DNA from: Prosapia bicincta
Taxonomy: Eukaryota > Arthropoda > Insecta > Hemiptera > Cercopidae
DNA: 64,000 nucleotides
Direction of reading: 5' to 3'
Assembly: GCA_036971475.1 (NCBI GenBank)
Contig: JBAIZL010000006.1
Coordinates: 133,783,731-133,847,730 of the forward strand
Under the pieces are notes generated by a model. That model was given only the letters and a program-made list of their open reading frames with translations. It was not told the origin of the DNA and did no database searches. Position numbers and translations under genes: made by a program. Numbering within the stretch: the first letter of the stretch is position 1; every line of letters starts with the position of its first letter. Below are positions 1 to 10,848 of this stretch, in pieces.

Positions 1-11
1 TGCAGTAGGCT

Positions 12-221
12 ATAGACAATACCAGCAACATAACGAAAACTGTTAAGGACTTGTTGCAGTGGAAACACTTTGGCTGTTTTGCTCACATCCTGAATTTGAT
101 TATTACTTGTGCATTTGAAAACAATGATGTGGTCCTAACTCTCCTGGAAAATGTTAGAGGTATTTTGGCTCATTTTAAAAGAAGCACTACGTCAAATGGG
201 AAACTTATTGCGTTTATTTAA
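12..221 (+). pseudogene. hAT-family transposase fragment
   Basis: The frame that starts at base 12 and ends with a TAA at 219-221 encodes a stretch with the hAT (ZBED/Ac-like) transposase pattern: a D-N-x-x-N-I segment, then W-K-H-F-x-C-F-A-H-I-L-N-L, then a leucine-rich stretch and F-K-R-S-T. In the family this is the region of the second catalytic Asp and the C-x-x-H/AHxLNL motif. A stop codon lies directly upstream in frame (6-8), no start is visible, and the peptide is only about 69 residues, so this is a decayed scrap. The remainder may lie to the left of the window. The family call rests on motif memory only. Confidence 0.6.
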
Positions 222-837
222 CCAATATTGTTTTTATTTAAAGGATGTGAGGTAAAACCTGTTTTAAAATTATATATAAAAACTGCAATAGCTTCAAGTG
301 GAATAATTATAACGTAAAAAGCTACTTCAAAAGTTACATTAGTTGCAACATAAAATATGTCAAATATAAACCCTGTGCCTTGATACGAGAGAGGGGTAGG
401 CAGGTGCCTGGCCTTCAATCTCCACTAGCTGGTGAACTCTCTGACTCTGAATCTCAAGTCTTTTGCTATGTCTTAGTAGTTATACAGTCACAAAAAAGTG
501 TTTTATGTCATAGTGTCATTATCAAAGGCTGTAAAAAGACAAATCTTTCTGACTACTAAGACTAAAGTCGATATTTTTACCAGAATTAAAAAGGAGTCAG
601 TGGATCATCATTAGGAAAAAATTGTGGTCTCTGTAAAACTATGAAAATTGATATCTAAAGTAAAAAAGCAACCATTTTCAAATATGCTTTACATTTGGAT
701 TTGGGTGATAGGTTCACACACCAAAACAATGAAGATGGAAATGGTCCTTCATCAGTAGAATTTTATTTGTTTATAGTTCAGTCAAAGGTTGATGTCGCAT
801 CTGCTATTTAGAATTGCGTTCTTTGTTTGTTTGGATG
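222..837. other. AT-rich sequence without recognised gene
   Basis: I see no convincing coding frame, RNA gene or repeat here. It may be the decayed 3' part of the hAT element at the window edge. Confidence 0.5.
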
Positions 838-911
838 ACATCATTTTCTTCAGTTATGACTTTTGTGTAGACTATACATTCCCTTATATATTTATTAGTG
901 ATATGTGTATA

Positions 912-1981
912 GGGGAAGTCCAGGCAAAGTGAACTTCCCCTGGGAACTTTTCCTGAAAAGTGATTTTTTGCGATACTTTCCTATCCAGTGTCACTAACAC
1001 TCTAAGCTCCTAATATGTGAGCTAAATGAAGGAAACAAAGCATCACCACAAGACCCAACACCTTAGTGTCGTTTTGAGCTTGAGGGCTGTGTGTTGTTTG
1101 AATTCGTTCCTTCTGAAAAAATATTCAAGGTATTTTCTTTGCAAGATTTCTTAGACGTAAAGATGAAAAAGCTTGTATGTTATAAGCATTCTTGACTGCT
1201 TATTTCTTTCTCGTCCCATAACGTTTCTTGCAAAATAACCAGATTGGCGATTGTGGGTCATTTCATTACTTTTTTTAAAAATAGTGCAGGCCGGGCAAAG
1301 TGGATGGCTATTCACTTAGCACTGGTATATTTTATACATGTATTCTTCATTCATCACATGACAAAACCTAGCAAATAAATTATTTAAAACGGAAAATGAG
1401 ACAAAATTTGGTTTTTCAGTTGGTATACAAATATGAAAGTATGCCCAGCCAAGCTGGATGGTCTGAAGAAAGATTAAAATTAGTCATAAAATCATTTGAA
1501 GATGGTTCCAATTCCATTTCAGGGTCATCAAAATCTTACAATATTCCTTTTGCAACTCTTTGATAGAAACAATATTTATAAAAGCCTTAAAAAGAAAAAA
1601 AAACAATACCAGTTGTCAGTAATGAGAAAAAACTTACAATTTTAAAAGAGAAAAATTAATTTGCAGGGAAAATAAGACGGCCCCCTCTGGATGATTGGCT
1701 AGAGTGCGGGGATTGACTAGAGTGCGAGCATTGTCTTCAACTCATGAAGGTTGTTCAGACTATTGCGGATTGGGAACACATTTCTTTGACCTATGTCACG
1801 ACAGTTAAATTTGACGAACTTTATAATTTGTTTTGATTCTACTTAATGTTAAAAATGTAAAGAGTATAAGGTATATTTTTTAAAATTTTTTGGCGTAATG
1901 TGTACACTAAAAATAAGATTTATTATATAAAGTTAAATGTTATGGAGATATTTTGTGCTTGTACTTTGACTGGGTCTTCTC
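912..1981 (+). mobile_element. pogo/Tigger-like DNA transposon, internally deleted (about 1.07 kb)
   Basis: The element interrupts the inverted-repeat arm exactly between TA dinucleotides (910-911 and 1982-1983), as expected for Tc1/mariner/pogo target duplication. Its ends form an imperfect terminal inverted repeat of about 20 bp: GGGGAAGTCCAGGCAAAGTG on the left and the complement of GTACTTTGACTGGGTCTTCTC on the right. Around 1430-1562 the plus strand encodes a psq/CENP-B-type helix-turn-helix pattern (GWSEERL...SISGSSKSYNIPFATL), the normal N-terminal domain of pogo-like transposases. No DDE domain is seen, so the copy is non-autonomous. The empty site is represented by the uninterrupted partner arm at 5011-5210, which supports the boundaries. 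Confidence 0.7.
1430..1562 (+). pseudogene. psq/HTH domain relic of a pogo-like transposase
   Basis: Plus-strand reading gives a W-S-E-E-R-L start, a short helix, then S-K-S-Y-N-I-P-F-A-T-L, which fits the DNA-binding helix-turn-helix of pogo/Tigger transposases (typically W-T-x-E-x-L ... A-A-K-x-Y-N-I-P-x-S-T-L). No long frame follows. It is a remnant within the element at 912-1981. Confidence 0.5.
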
Positions 1982-2106
1982 TATGTTAAGCTTCTATAAC
2001 ATGCTACCACTATTTTTAAGCACTGAATGTGTTAAAAAAAAATTAAAACTGTCGAAAATCAAGTCACTGTAAAATTCTGTTTCATTTGTGTTTACTTTGT
2101 AATGAC

Positions 2107-2965
2107 TTGATGATTATGAAAATTTTTATAACTTGGAATTTTTCAAGGATTTTAACAAATGTCAGAAAACAATTAATTCTTAAATAAATATTTAGAGTTA
2201 ACATTATTGTTGAATGTTACTTTTAAACCAATTGAAACATGAGAGCTCTATTGTATTTTGTTGTACAATTAAAAAAAAATTACACAATCATATGATTACA
2301 CGACAGTAATAAACAAAAATTTCAGGCCCAAGATTAGAATTAAATTATCCTAAAGTCATTTTGAGCACAGTTGTACTAATAATTTCAACAAGATTATTGT
2401 ATAAAAATCTTTGTAAAATCCACATGTTTCCTTTTTATTTACTAATTTCGCTATAGATGAAGTTGTATTCTGCAATATGTTTCTCTAATTCTCAACAATG
2501 TACTACTTTTAATAATAAAGTTGTTAGCTGCAAAATCACATGGTCAACTCCTACAAGGGAAAACTTTCAAAATTGTAAAATCAACATTGATAAAGAGTAG
2601 AGAAAAGCACAAATTTCTCATTTCTTGTACATGATAATAATTTGAAAAGAATAATAATAAAGGCAAAAAAGTAAAACAAAAAGCATTTGTATTTTGGCAC
2701 ACACTTCATCATTTGTTTTGATACTGTTAATATTATTTTGGATAAATTCCTTTTGTAACCGGTTTAATTTCGCAGTGAGTCAGCATTTAAAAATATACTG
2801 CCTGTCTGAGTTAGGTGGAGTAAATAGCTATTTGCGAAGAAACCTAGTAAATGCCTTATATTAACAGGGTTTGTGTAGCAATACTGGCTCCGGACAAAGT
2901 CACAATGTAGAAGGCAGTGTTAATAAAAATGAATGCTCAACTTCAATCTGTGATATTCCAGAAGC
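2107..2965. other. AT-rich spacer
   Basis: Very AT-rich with poly-A/T runs. I see no coding pattern or RNA gene. Exon 1 of the gene-family pseudogene would be expected about 2.2-2.6 kb upstream of 5518, in or near here, but I could not find it. Confidence 0.5.
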
Positions 2966-4708
2966 ATGGGTAAGCATTGCAGAGTAACTATGGGTCTCTT
3001 AACCCTTGCGGATTTGTGTTCCAAGCGACCCAGCGAATCGAGATTAATAGCGAGTTCAGTGGCTTCGAATTCATAACTTTATAGGAATACAACCCATATC
3101 CCTGAAGGAATAATATACTACTAAAAGATATTATTTTTATTGTGGGTAAGCATTGCAGAGTAACTATGGGTCTCTTATCCCGTTGCGGTTAGTGTTTCAA
3201 GCGACCCAGCGAATCGAGATTAATAGCGAGTTCAGTGGCTTCGAATTCATAACTTTATAGGAATACAACCCATATGCCTGAAGGAATAATATACTACTAA
3301 AAGATATTATTTTTATTGTGGGTAAGCATTGCAGAGTAACTATGGGTCTCTTAACCCTTGCGGATTTGTGTTCCAAGCGACCCAGCGAATCGAGATTAAT
3401 AGCGAGTTCAGTGGCTTCGAATTCATAACTTTATAGGAATACAACCCATATGCCTGAAGGAATAATATACTACTAAAAGATATTATTTTTATTGTGGGTA
3501 AGCATTGCAGAGTAACTATGGGTCTCTTAACCCTTGCGGATTTGTGTTCCAAGCGACCCAGCGAATCGAGATTAATAGCGAGTTCAGTGGCTTCGAATTC
3601 ATAACTTTATAGGAATACAACCCATATGCCTGAAGGAATAATATACTACTAAAAGATATTATTTTTATTGTGGGTAAGCATTGCAGAGTAACTATGGGTC
3701 TCTTATCCCGTTGCGGTTAGTGTTTCAAGCGACCCAGCGAATCGAGATTAATAGCGAGTTCAGTGGCTTCGAATTCATAACTTTATAGGAATACAACCCA
3801 TATGCCTGAAGGAATAATATACTACTAAAAGATATTATTTTTATTGTGGGTAAGCATTGCAGAGTAACTATGGGTCTCTTAACCCTTGCGGATTTGTGTT
3901 CCAAGCGACCCAGCGAATCGAGATTAATAGCGAGTTCAGTGGCTTCGAATTCATAACTTTATAGGAATACAACCCATATGCATGAAGGAATAATATACTA
4001 CTAAAAGATATTATTTTTATTGTGGGTAAGCATTGCAGAGTAACTATGGGTCTCTTAACCCTTGCGGATCAAGCGACCCAGCGAATCGAGATTAATAGCG
4101 AGTTCAGTGGCTTCGAATTCATAACTTTATAGGAATACAACCCATATGCATGAAGGAATAATATACTACTAAAAGATATTATTTTTATTGTGGGTAAGCA
4201 TTGCAGAGTAACTATGGGTCTCTTAACCCTTGCGGATCAAGCGACCCAGCGAATCGAGATTAATAGCGAGTTCAGTGGCTTCGAATTCATAACTTTATAG
4301 GAATACAACCCATATGCCTGAAGGAATAATATACTACTAAAAGATATTATTTTTATTGTGGGTAAGCATTGCAGAGTAACTATGGGTCTATTAACCCGTT
4401 GCGGATTAGTGTTTCAAGCGACTCAGAAAATCGAAATTATAGCGAAGTCAGTGGCCTCGTATTCATATTTTAGAGGAATACAACCCATATTAGTGAAGGA
4501 ATAATAAACTATTAGAAGATATATTTTTATTGTGGGTAAGCATTGCAAAGAAATTATGGGTCTCTTAACCTGTTGCGGATTAGTGTTTCAAGCAATCCAG
4601 CAAATTCAGATAATTAGCGAATTCAGTGGCCTGGAATTCATATTTTAGAAAAATGCAACCCAAATCCCTGAAGGAATAATAAATGATTAGAAGACGTAAT
4701 TTTTTATT
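2966..4708. repeat. 176-bp satellite array, about 10 monomers
   Basis: The landmark GGGTAAGCATTGC recurs at 2968, 3144, 3320, 3496, 3672, 3848, 4024, 4192, 4360 and 4534. Monomers are therefore 176 bp, with two of 168 bp (4024 and 4192, missing 8 bp after TTGCGGAT). The last two monomers are clearly diverged, as expected at an array edge. Two sequence types differ after GGTCTCTTA (ACCCTTGCGGATTTGTGTTCC against TCCCGTTGCGGTTAGTGTTTC), and the second type occurs in monomers 2 and 5. Short ORFs in the array are by-products of repetition. The monomer is close to nucleosomal length. Confidence 0.95.
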
Positions 4709-4859
4709 GTAATAATGTCATGAGTGAGGAGTTATACTTGAGTTTGTTTTGAAAAAAATGTAAACTCTAATTTATTATCCCTACTTGAGTGCACTATAAA
4801 ACGTCTATGGATACACTAATAATCATAAGGGGCTCTGTAGCCATGTTCCTATATTGGTG

Positions 4860-5000
4860 AGGACACGGCGTAGATTCCTGGTTTTATTTTCAAACACAGG
4901 AAATATAGTTAGACACCCAGGAATCGAACCTGTGTTATTGCAGCCACAACCCCATGTCCCTAACAACAAACGATCACAGCTACCCCTGTCATCAAAGGGT
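4860..5000 (-). mobile_element. Probable tRNA-derived SINE head
   Basis: On the minus strand a GGGGTAGCTGTGATCG block (A-box-like) lies about 50 nt before a perfect B-box-like GGTTCGATTCC, flanked by CAGG and CCTG, which can pair as a T-arm. This spacing and these two boxes are the RNA polymerase III promoter of tRNA-derived SINEs. The full cloverleaf is not present, so it is not a tRNA gene. The tail probably runs to about 4795 or lower. It partly abuts the right inverted-repeat arm. I know of no named family for it. Confidence 0.4.
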
Positions 5001-5010
5001 CATATTTGTC

Positions 5011-5210
5011 ATCTCAGTGTAAACACAATTGAAACATAGAATTTTACAGTGACTTGGTTTTTGACAGTATGAATTTGTTTTTAGCACTTTCAGTGCTAAA
5101 AAATATTTCTAGCATGTTATAGAAGCTTAACATACACACATATCACTAATAAAAATATAAGGCAATGTGGAATCTAGACAAAAGTCATAAGTGATGAAAA
5201 TGATGAATTG
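5011..5210 (-). repeat. Right arm of the inverted repeat, uninterrupted
   Basis: The reverse complement matches 838-911 plus 1982-2106. It serves as the empty-site version of the pogo-like insertion in the left arm. Confidence 0.65.
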
Positions 5211-5641
5211 TAAATTTTTTAACAAAAATTGTTCCTAAGGTAATATCAGAAAATCGTTACCAATATAACATACGTACAGGTAAGCGTGTCCATGTATAGG
5301 CTTACCTAGACTTGGACAATCAAAGCATTGAGCTGAAGAATTTTACAATGTTTAACAACTGTACAACTTTAGTGAAATAAACAAAAGCAATTTTCAAACC
5401 TGAAAATATAGCCAAATTATACCACATATATTTGTAGATATACACTCACAAGTCGGTTATATATTTAACAAGAGGTATATAATTAATAAATGAATTATTA
5501 ATAATGTGAATTTACAGTTGCAAACACTCATACCAGATTAAAAAATTATAACATCTAGGAATTATAATATGAAAAGTCCAAATATTTGTCTTTAGAGCTA
5601 TTGGTAAATATGTTTTGATTTACTTGCTATTAACTTGATGC

Positions 5642-5647
5642 CAGTGA

Positions 5648-5681
<34 letters not shown>

Positions 5682-5755
5682 GTGTACGCATTTGCTTGTG
5701 TGTGTGTGTGTTTTAGTGAATGTGCGTGTTTGTGCCTTTATGTGTGTGTGTGTAT
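5642..5755 (+). repeat. (GT)n tract in intron 2 of copy A
   Basis: Interrupted GT repeat 40 bp downstream of the exon 2 donor. It occupies the same intron position as the much longer tracts in copies B and C, read on the sense strand as (TG)n. Confidence 0.9.
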
Positions 5756-6236
5756 TCTACTTCTAATACACAAAACCCCCTTTGAAACAGTGTGTTTCCT
5801 AATTAAACATTGGTATCGTTAATGCGTACATTTGTTTTGTTTCAGATGAGGAGAAACTTGTTGGAGAAAAAATTAAGGAGTATTATATTAAGTTCAATAT
5901 ACAACATAAAGATATTCGTGTTGAGTTGCTTGGAAGGCACCTCTTCCATTACCAATAAGACAGTGAAAAATTTGCATAACATTTTAATTAAATCAAGTAA
6001 CAATTTGAAAAATTGGATAGTTTTCAAGGCTTCACCGATTATGAAACTGTCTGATTTAAACTTTGTAAACGCAAAGCAACTCGCTAAGCACTCTGCAACC
6101 AAAGTGACTGATTTGTATATTATTATTATAATTTTATTATTACTAAAACTCGGAGGGAGCTTATCAGTGTAGAGCACTTAGCTGCAGCCTTTGTACTCTC
6201 TTCCCATCCCTACCACAGGACTAGCTTAGTGGATAC

Positions 6237-6500
6237 CTACCTTTTTGCAGAAATCAAGTACCCACCTGATGCTAGATCTTCTGATATCCTCTGGTGTACA
6301 TACCTGCCAGCCAAACCATTCTCTACATGCAGCTCCCAAAGCAGGACACTCACAGAGTACGTGGATTGGGCTTTCCTCTTGGTCCTCGTCGCATCTCTTG
6401 TATACAGGGGACCTAGATTTTCCAATTTTGTATTGGCACCCCCTCAGATTCCCATGGCCTGTAACCAGCTCTACAGTAGCTCTGAGGTGATGTCAACTTA
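6237..6500 (-). pseudogene. LOA-like ORF2 C-terminal zinc-knuckle segment
   Basis: On the minus strand, frames in this stretch give C-x2-C ... H-V-L-C-E-C-P-A-L-like residues followed by a tryptophan-containing tail, although the continuous frame is broken by shifts. This is the nucleic-acid binding knuckle seen after RNase H in this element group. The same segment recurs in the truncated copy at 34176-34379. Confidence 0.6.
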
Positions 6501-6540
6501 AGGAGAGTAGTTCTTTGCCCCACAAATCTCCTGAGTAACC

Positions 6541-7452
6541 TCACAGTACCTTGGATTTGTTACACCCCAATGTCACATTCCATTCTTCCCTGCACAACCT
6601 GTCTATATGTGCCGTGCTCCTCTTGCGCCCCTCCTGAGGCGGCATGCCCACTGCCCTCAGCAACGGTCCTTGGGTTATACACCCTTGTTTAGCTAAGGCG
6701 TCAGTTCTCTCATTCCCTATCCAGCCAGAATGTCCTGGAATCCAGGTTAGGTTGAGTGAATTATACTTACTCAGCTCTGCTAGAGAAGCCATAGTCTCAG
6801 CCTCCAGCCTAGAGCTGGTACTAGCTTTACCTAAAGCCTTCAGAGCTGCCTGACTGTCCGAGCAAATCCAGATGGTCTTGCCCCTCCTGCCAGACCCTAT
6901 TATTTCCTCAGCACATAGTTTGATCGCGAGCACCTCCCCCTGGAAGACAGAGTTGTAGTCCTCCAGGCGATGACAAAATCTGTCTTGGTGTCTCGGTCCA
7001 CTAAATCCTGCTCCCACTCCTTCCTTCATCTTGGACTCATCGGTGAACCAGATTTCACCATGTCTGGGTCTATTCTCCGCCCATGCCTCTCTTGCAGGAA
7101 TAAGGATTTTGTAGTTTCCTTTTTCCCTTTTAAGAGACAGTATCTTATCCTGAGGTTCTATCCAGAGCTCATTCACTGAATCCCCAAATAGCTGTTTATG
7201 AAGTTTGCTACTTGTCTTCCACTGCCCGGTACAGCTTAGCCGGTATGCAGTTTTCATTGCCTCCATCCTAATTTGAAGACTCAAGGATGGAAAACCCAAC
7301 ATAACCCTCATGGCCGCACATGGTGTGCTTCTCCTTGTAGCTGTTATGCCTCTAAAGAAGAGCCCCTGCGCGAGGTCCAGCATTCTTTTACTTGTTTCTT
7401 TCTGTGCCCTGTCCCACCAGACGATAGAGGCAAAGACCAACCTCGGCACCAC
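6541..7452 (-). pseudogene. LOA-like ORF2: RT thumb region and RNase H domain
   Basis: This open stretch of 303 residues holds the end of the RT part (first about 120 residues) and a complete-looking RNase H domain. Putative catalytic residues are D138 (FTDESK), E173 (GEVLA), D199 (CSDSQAAL) and D251 (NERTDALAK), with the GHSG motif at 240-243. The D-E-D-D set is therefore intact. RNase H removes the RNA strand during target-primed reverse transcription. Upstream in ORF2 the frame is broken at several points, so no functional polyprotein is made. Confidence 0.85.
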
Positions 7453-7458
7453 AATGGC

Positions 7459-8860
7459 TTAATTAATCCAGTTCATCTGACGTGGACCCAAACCCCATCT
7501 CGTGCCTATTGCTCCTCTGCATTGCCAGAACGAAGCTATGGCTTTTTTGCACTTATCCTCCAAGTGCTCACGCCAGAGTAGCTTCCTATCCAGAATAACT
7601 CCCAGATATTTAGCGCTCTCAATGTAGCTTATTTTGTTATTACCAACTTCCACCATCTACAGCGATTTAGTTTTATATCGCCTAGTGAAGATGAGTGCCA
7701 CAGATTTCTCTCCTTGAATGCATAGTGCATTCTCCCTGCACCATGCTTCTGTTACCTTGAGGGCCTCTTGAAGCAGGTCTTTGAGGACCTCTTCAAATGG
7801 TCCCCTAAGAAGGATAGCTATGTCATCCGCATATCCTACCACCTTGACACCCATTCCACTGAGTGTCCTTAGTAGGCCGTCCACGACAAGGCTCCACAGC
7901 AAAGGGGATAACACTCCACCCTGCGGGCAGCCCTCCGAGACCATCCCATTTATCGTGCATCCCATCCAGGATGCAGTACTTATCCGGTTTTCCAAGGAAC
8001 TCATAATCTAATTTATAATTCCATCAGAAATCCCATGATCCATAGCTGCTCTCTTGATGGCCAGTCTAGAGGTACTATTAAAAGCCCCCTCCACATCAAG
8101 AAAAGCCCCAATACATATCCCCTTGTTGTTGATCTAACCCTTAATAAAGTCTACGACCGACAACAGCGTAGTCTCCACTGACCTACCAGTTCGGTAGGCA
8201 TGTTGGTCCTGATGAAGCTGATACTGCTTCAAAGGTCCCTCCTTCAAATAGTGGTCCACCAGCCTTTCCAATGTCTTTAACAAGAAAGATGTAAGGCTGA
8301 TAGGTCTGAAGTCCTTCACCTCTGTGTAACCTTTCCTCCCTGGTTTGGGGTTTAAGATAACCTTCGTTTTGAGCCACTGTCTGGGCGTGTAATCTAGGGC
8401 AACACAGCCTCTGAGTAATCCTGTCAGTGGCCCTATTATTTCCTCCAAGCAATTTTGTAGTAGTGCTGGAGTAATATTATCTAATCCAGGCACTTTAAAA
8501 GGCTCAAAAGACGGAATCGCCTCTCTCACCTTTTGCGCTAAGATCACCTGCCCAGCAATATTCCAGTCCGCCCTTACCCCAGTATGTTGGAGGTTTTGAG
8601 CACCGTCCCCTACCGGTCAAATATCGGGAAAACTGTTCCTCATAAGCAGACGCAGTGTTTCCTCCGGGGTGTCAGTAAAGCTACCATCAGTCTTCTTGAC
8701 AAACTTAAGCTCTCCCCTCGGTCCACCTGCTAACACCTTAAACAGTCTAGCAGTGTCACTCAGTGTGCTTGTCTCTGAGCACCACTTTTCCCAAGAAGCA
8801 CGTTTAACCTCTTTAATAAGATTTTTATAGAGACCCTGGCTGTCTTTATATGCCTGCCAG
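7459..8860 (-). pseudogene. LOA-like ORF2: reverse transcriptase domain, split frames
   Basis: Three consecutive frame pieces (8134-8547, 7657-8004, 7459-7656) give the RT motifs in order. There is an A-P-G-L-D-N-I-T-type start (here V-P-G-L-D-N), K-T-K-V-I-L-x-P-K-P-G, F-R-P-I-S-L-T-S-F-L-L-K-T-L-E-R, GCPQGGVLSPLLW, and the active-site GYADD with both Asp present (residues 60-61 of the 7657-8004 piece). The pieces are separated by frameshifts and stops. The stretch 8548-8860 is the EN-RT linker without a long frame. Confidence 0.85.
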
Positions 8861-8862
8861 GT

Positions 8863-9970
8863 CTACGCCGTTTTCTTTTTCTTTGACCTATTAAAGAGCC
8901 TTCTAGTCTCTTTCCGTCTTGCCTTTAACTCGCTGTTCCACTTAAGCTTACCTCTCCCAGTGTTTATCCGCGAGAGAGGACAATTTTCCTCAAATGACGT
9001 GGAAATTGCAGTCCTGATGTAGGCCTCAGTATATTCCAGTTCGTTTGATGAACCATATTTACCACGGAAGTCAGATATCCGCCTCATCACCGAAGACTTA
9101 AATCCTTCCCAGTTTGTCCTTCTCGGGTTCCTAAACCACACCACATGGGGGCAACTCCCCTCATCGTAGCAGTGATGATCCGGTGATCAGACATGGAGGG
9201 CTCATCCGAAACTTGCCAGTCATGCACCCACCTTACCATTTGTCTATTACAGAAGGTGATATCTAGAACCTCCCTTCTGTTTGAAGTGACAAATGTTGGC
9301 TCGGCACCTGTGTTTAAAACCACAAGGTTTTCTTCAATCAAGAAGGCTAGGAGCTCCTCACCTCGCTCATTTGTGTCTGTGCTGCCCCACATCTCATTAT
9401 GAGCATTGGCATCACAGCCCACTAAGATTCCTATATTCCTCTCCCTGCAGTACCGAACTAACTTACGTAATTCTGCAGGGATCGATTCTCTATTGTGGGC
9501 GCAGTAAGTGGAGGCCACGATGAACTCCCTGCTCCTACTTACCTCGCTCTTGCCTTGAATTCTAACCACCGCAAGGTCTTTAGTTGAGAATTCTTGAATC
9601 AGCGTGGCTTCTAGTCCTCTGACTATCACACATGCTCTGTGCCCCTCATGTTCCCCACTTGCGTAGGTGCGCCCAGCTGCGGTCAGATCCCTTATACGGT
9701 TCCTGACCAGCTACGGTTCTTGCATCAGCGCAAGCGCTGGTAATGTGTGCCTCACATTTAAGCACCTGGTTAGGACCACCGAGGCGCTTTTACTGTGGTG
9801 CAAGTTGATTTGCAGGATCATTGCTCGAGGGTCAGCCATATCTAACTGACCCCTACGCCTTCTCCTGATTCTCTCTCTCGCCCTTTTCTTCCGGGTCCTT
9901 AGAGTTCCACTTAAAAGTGACCTCTGCAGTCCCCAGGAAGGCTTTCCCATCTCTTGCATTTAATAGTCTG
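8863..9970 (-). pseudogene. LOA-like ORF2: endonuclease domain and N-terminus
   Basis: ORF2 appears to begin near 9840 with M-I-L-Q-I-N-L-H-H-S-K. After a frame break, the piece 9087-9629 carries the endonuclease core: G-C-D-A-N-A-H (D73, N75) and W-G-S-T-D, the E-P-T-F-V-T-x-N-R-R-E-V-L-D segment, and S-D-E-P-S-M-S-D-H-R with the terminal SDH. The piece 8863-9144 continues as the linker. This nuclease nicks the target to prime reverse transcription. Frameshifts make it inactive. Confidence 0.82.
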
Positions 9971-10385
9971 GCCGATGCCTCATCCAATCCTAGGCAGAGG
10001 AGTCTGGAGTAGGATTAGAAGTACTCCTTTCCTTCCTTTTCCTCTCTCTCTCTTGTCGTACTAAGGTCCTAGCTGATCCACTGGCTTCCGGGACGACAGG
10101 GCGGGTTCTAGCCCCAGCCTCCGTCAAACCCTTCCGCTGCCCGGACCGGTGTTTCCTCAAAGGGGGTGGCGGTGGTTCTCTGCACTCCGCTTCCGCCTTC
10201 TTTGCTTCCTCATGGTAGGCAAGCCAGAGTGCTTTCCTCCTTTGTGCCCCACTCATTCTTCCTGTTGCCTTCGCAACTGGATTTCCATCTGTCTCTACGG
10301 GGGCCGAAGCCACCTCCATAGGAACAGATTTGTCGGTAGGTTCTAAGCCCTGACCAGTTAAATTTATTTTTTTTTTTAATCTCTG
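9840..10385 (-). pseudogene. LOA-like ORF1 relic
   Basis: The minus-strand frame 9990-10319 contains an S-G-A-Q-R-R-K motif followed by a Lys/Arg/Pro-rich basic stretch, as in the N-terminus of ORF1 (nucleic-acid chaperone) of this element group. A different frame around 9845-10005 gives a short L-G-L-D-E-A-S-A-R-L-L-N segment that looks like the ORF1 C-terminus. The usual middle part and zinc knuckles are missing, so ORF1 is internally deleted or frameshifted. Confidence 0.55.
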
Positions 10386-10848
10386 CCATGTGTGTTCCCA
10401 CGAGCAGCTACGGAAATAAAGGTCCGCCGCCGCAGAGCCCCGCTTACGGCGGTAAGGCGACTTAAGTACTCAGGGGTGGCGCCAGGTGCCCCTGAGGCTC
10501 CGTTAAAGACCCTCTTTACCCTGAGGGCCACGAATCTACATCGGCACGGATCGCATAACACCTTCCGATCGTGGGTGTAAGTACCCATCCAGACCACCAA
10601 CCTGGATGAGAGGTGTTTCTTGGTTGCCGCCCGCAAGGGAAGGGCAGGGCGAGAGCCGGGCAGATAACAACCCTTCAAGTGCTAGGACTGGCCCCTTTTT
10701 TTTGAGCCGCCTTTATGCACTCACACAATTGCCTGGACCTCCCGTTTATAGGGAGCCACATACGTACAGCTCCGCTCCACCCGCCCCCCACGCCCGGATT
10801 AAGCCTCTCCACCACATCAAGGTCATGCAGCCCATAGGAGAGGTCTGA
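10386..10848 (-). mobile_element. LOA-like element 5' untranslated region
   Basis: GC-rich stretch between ORF1 and the upstream junction with host exon 3. Several overlapping frames on both strands are open only because of composition. The boundary at about 10848 is set by where the sequence CTGATAAAAACTGTCAAGG again matches host exon 3. Confidence 0.6.

Larger units (their letters stand above)
838..2106 (+). repeat. Left arm of a 3-kb-spaced inverted repeat, split by a DNA transposon
   Basis: Bases 838-911 joined to 1982-2106 match the reverse complement of 5011-5210 over about 190 bp with scattered differences. Shared landmarks are a TTATGACTTTTGT block, a TTATTAGTGATATGTGT block, GTTAAGCTTCTATAACATGC, and CAAGTCACTGTAAAATTCT. 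The two arms enclose the 176-bp satellite. Either these are two inverted copies of one dispersed repeat or they are long terminal inverted repeats of a composite element. The break at 911/1982 is a clean TA/TA junction. Confidence 0.65.
6117..10848 (-). mobile_element. LOA-like non-LTR retrotransposon, near full length but inactive
   Basis: A minus-strand element of about 4.7 kb. From 5' (10848) to 3' (6117) it carries ORF1 relics, an apurinic-type endonuclease, reverse transcriptase, RNase H and a C-terminal Cys/His knuckle, and it ends in a TAA/ATA-rich tail. This order with RNase H is typical of the LOA/I group of non-LTR elements, and LOA-like is my best guess. Several frameshifts and stops split ORF2. 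It sits inside exon 3 of gene copy A. By comparison with intact copies about 110 bp of host exon is missing at the junctions, and no target duplication is visible. Its GC content is clearly higher than the surroundings. A 5'-truncated relative lies at 34143-34477. Confidence 0.88.

Noticed and set aside
4910..4985. tRNA gene
   Set aside because: Only the B-box/T-arm is convincing. Acceptor and anticodon stems do not form, so a SINE head is more likely.
10376..10848. Overlapping 60-100 aa ORFs
   Set aside because: GC-rich 5' untranslated region of the LOA-like element. No family features.
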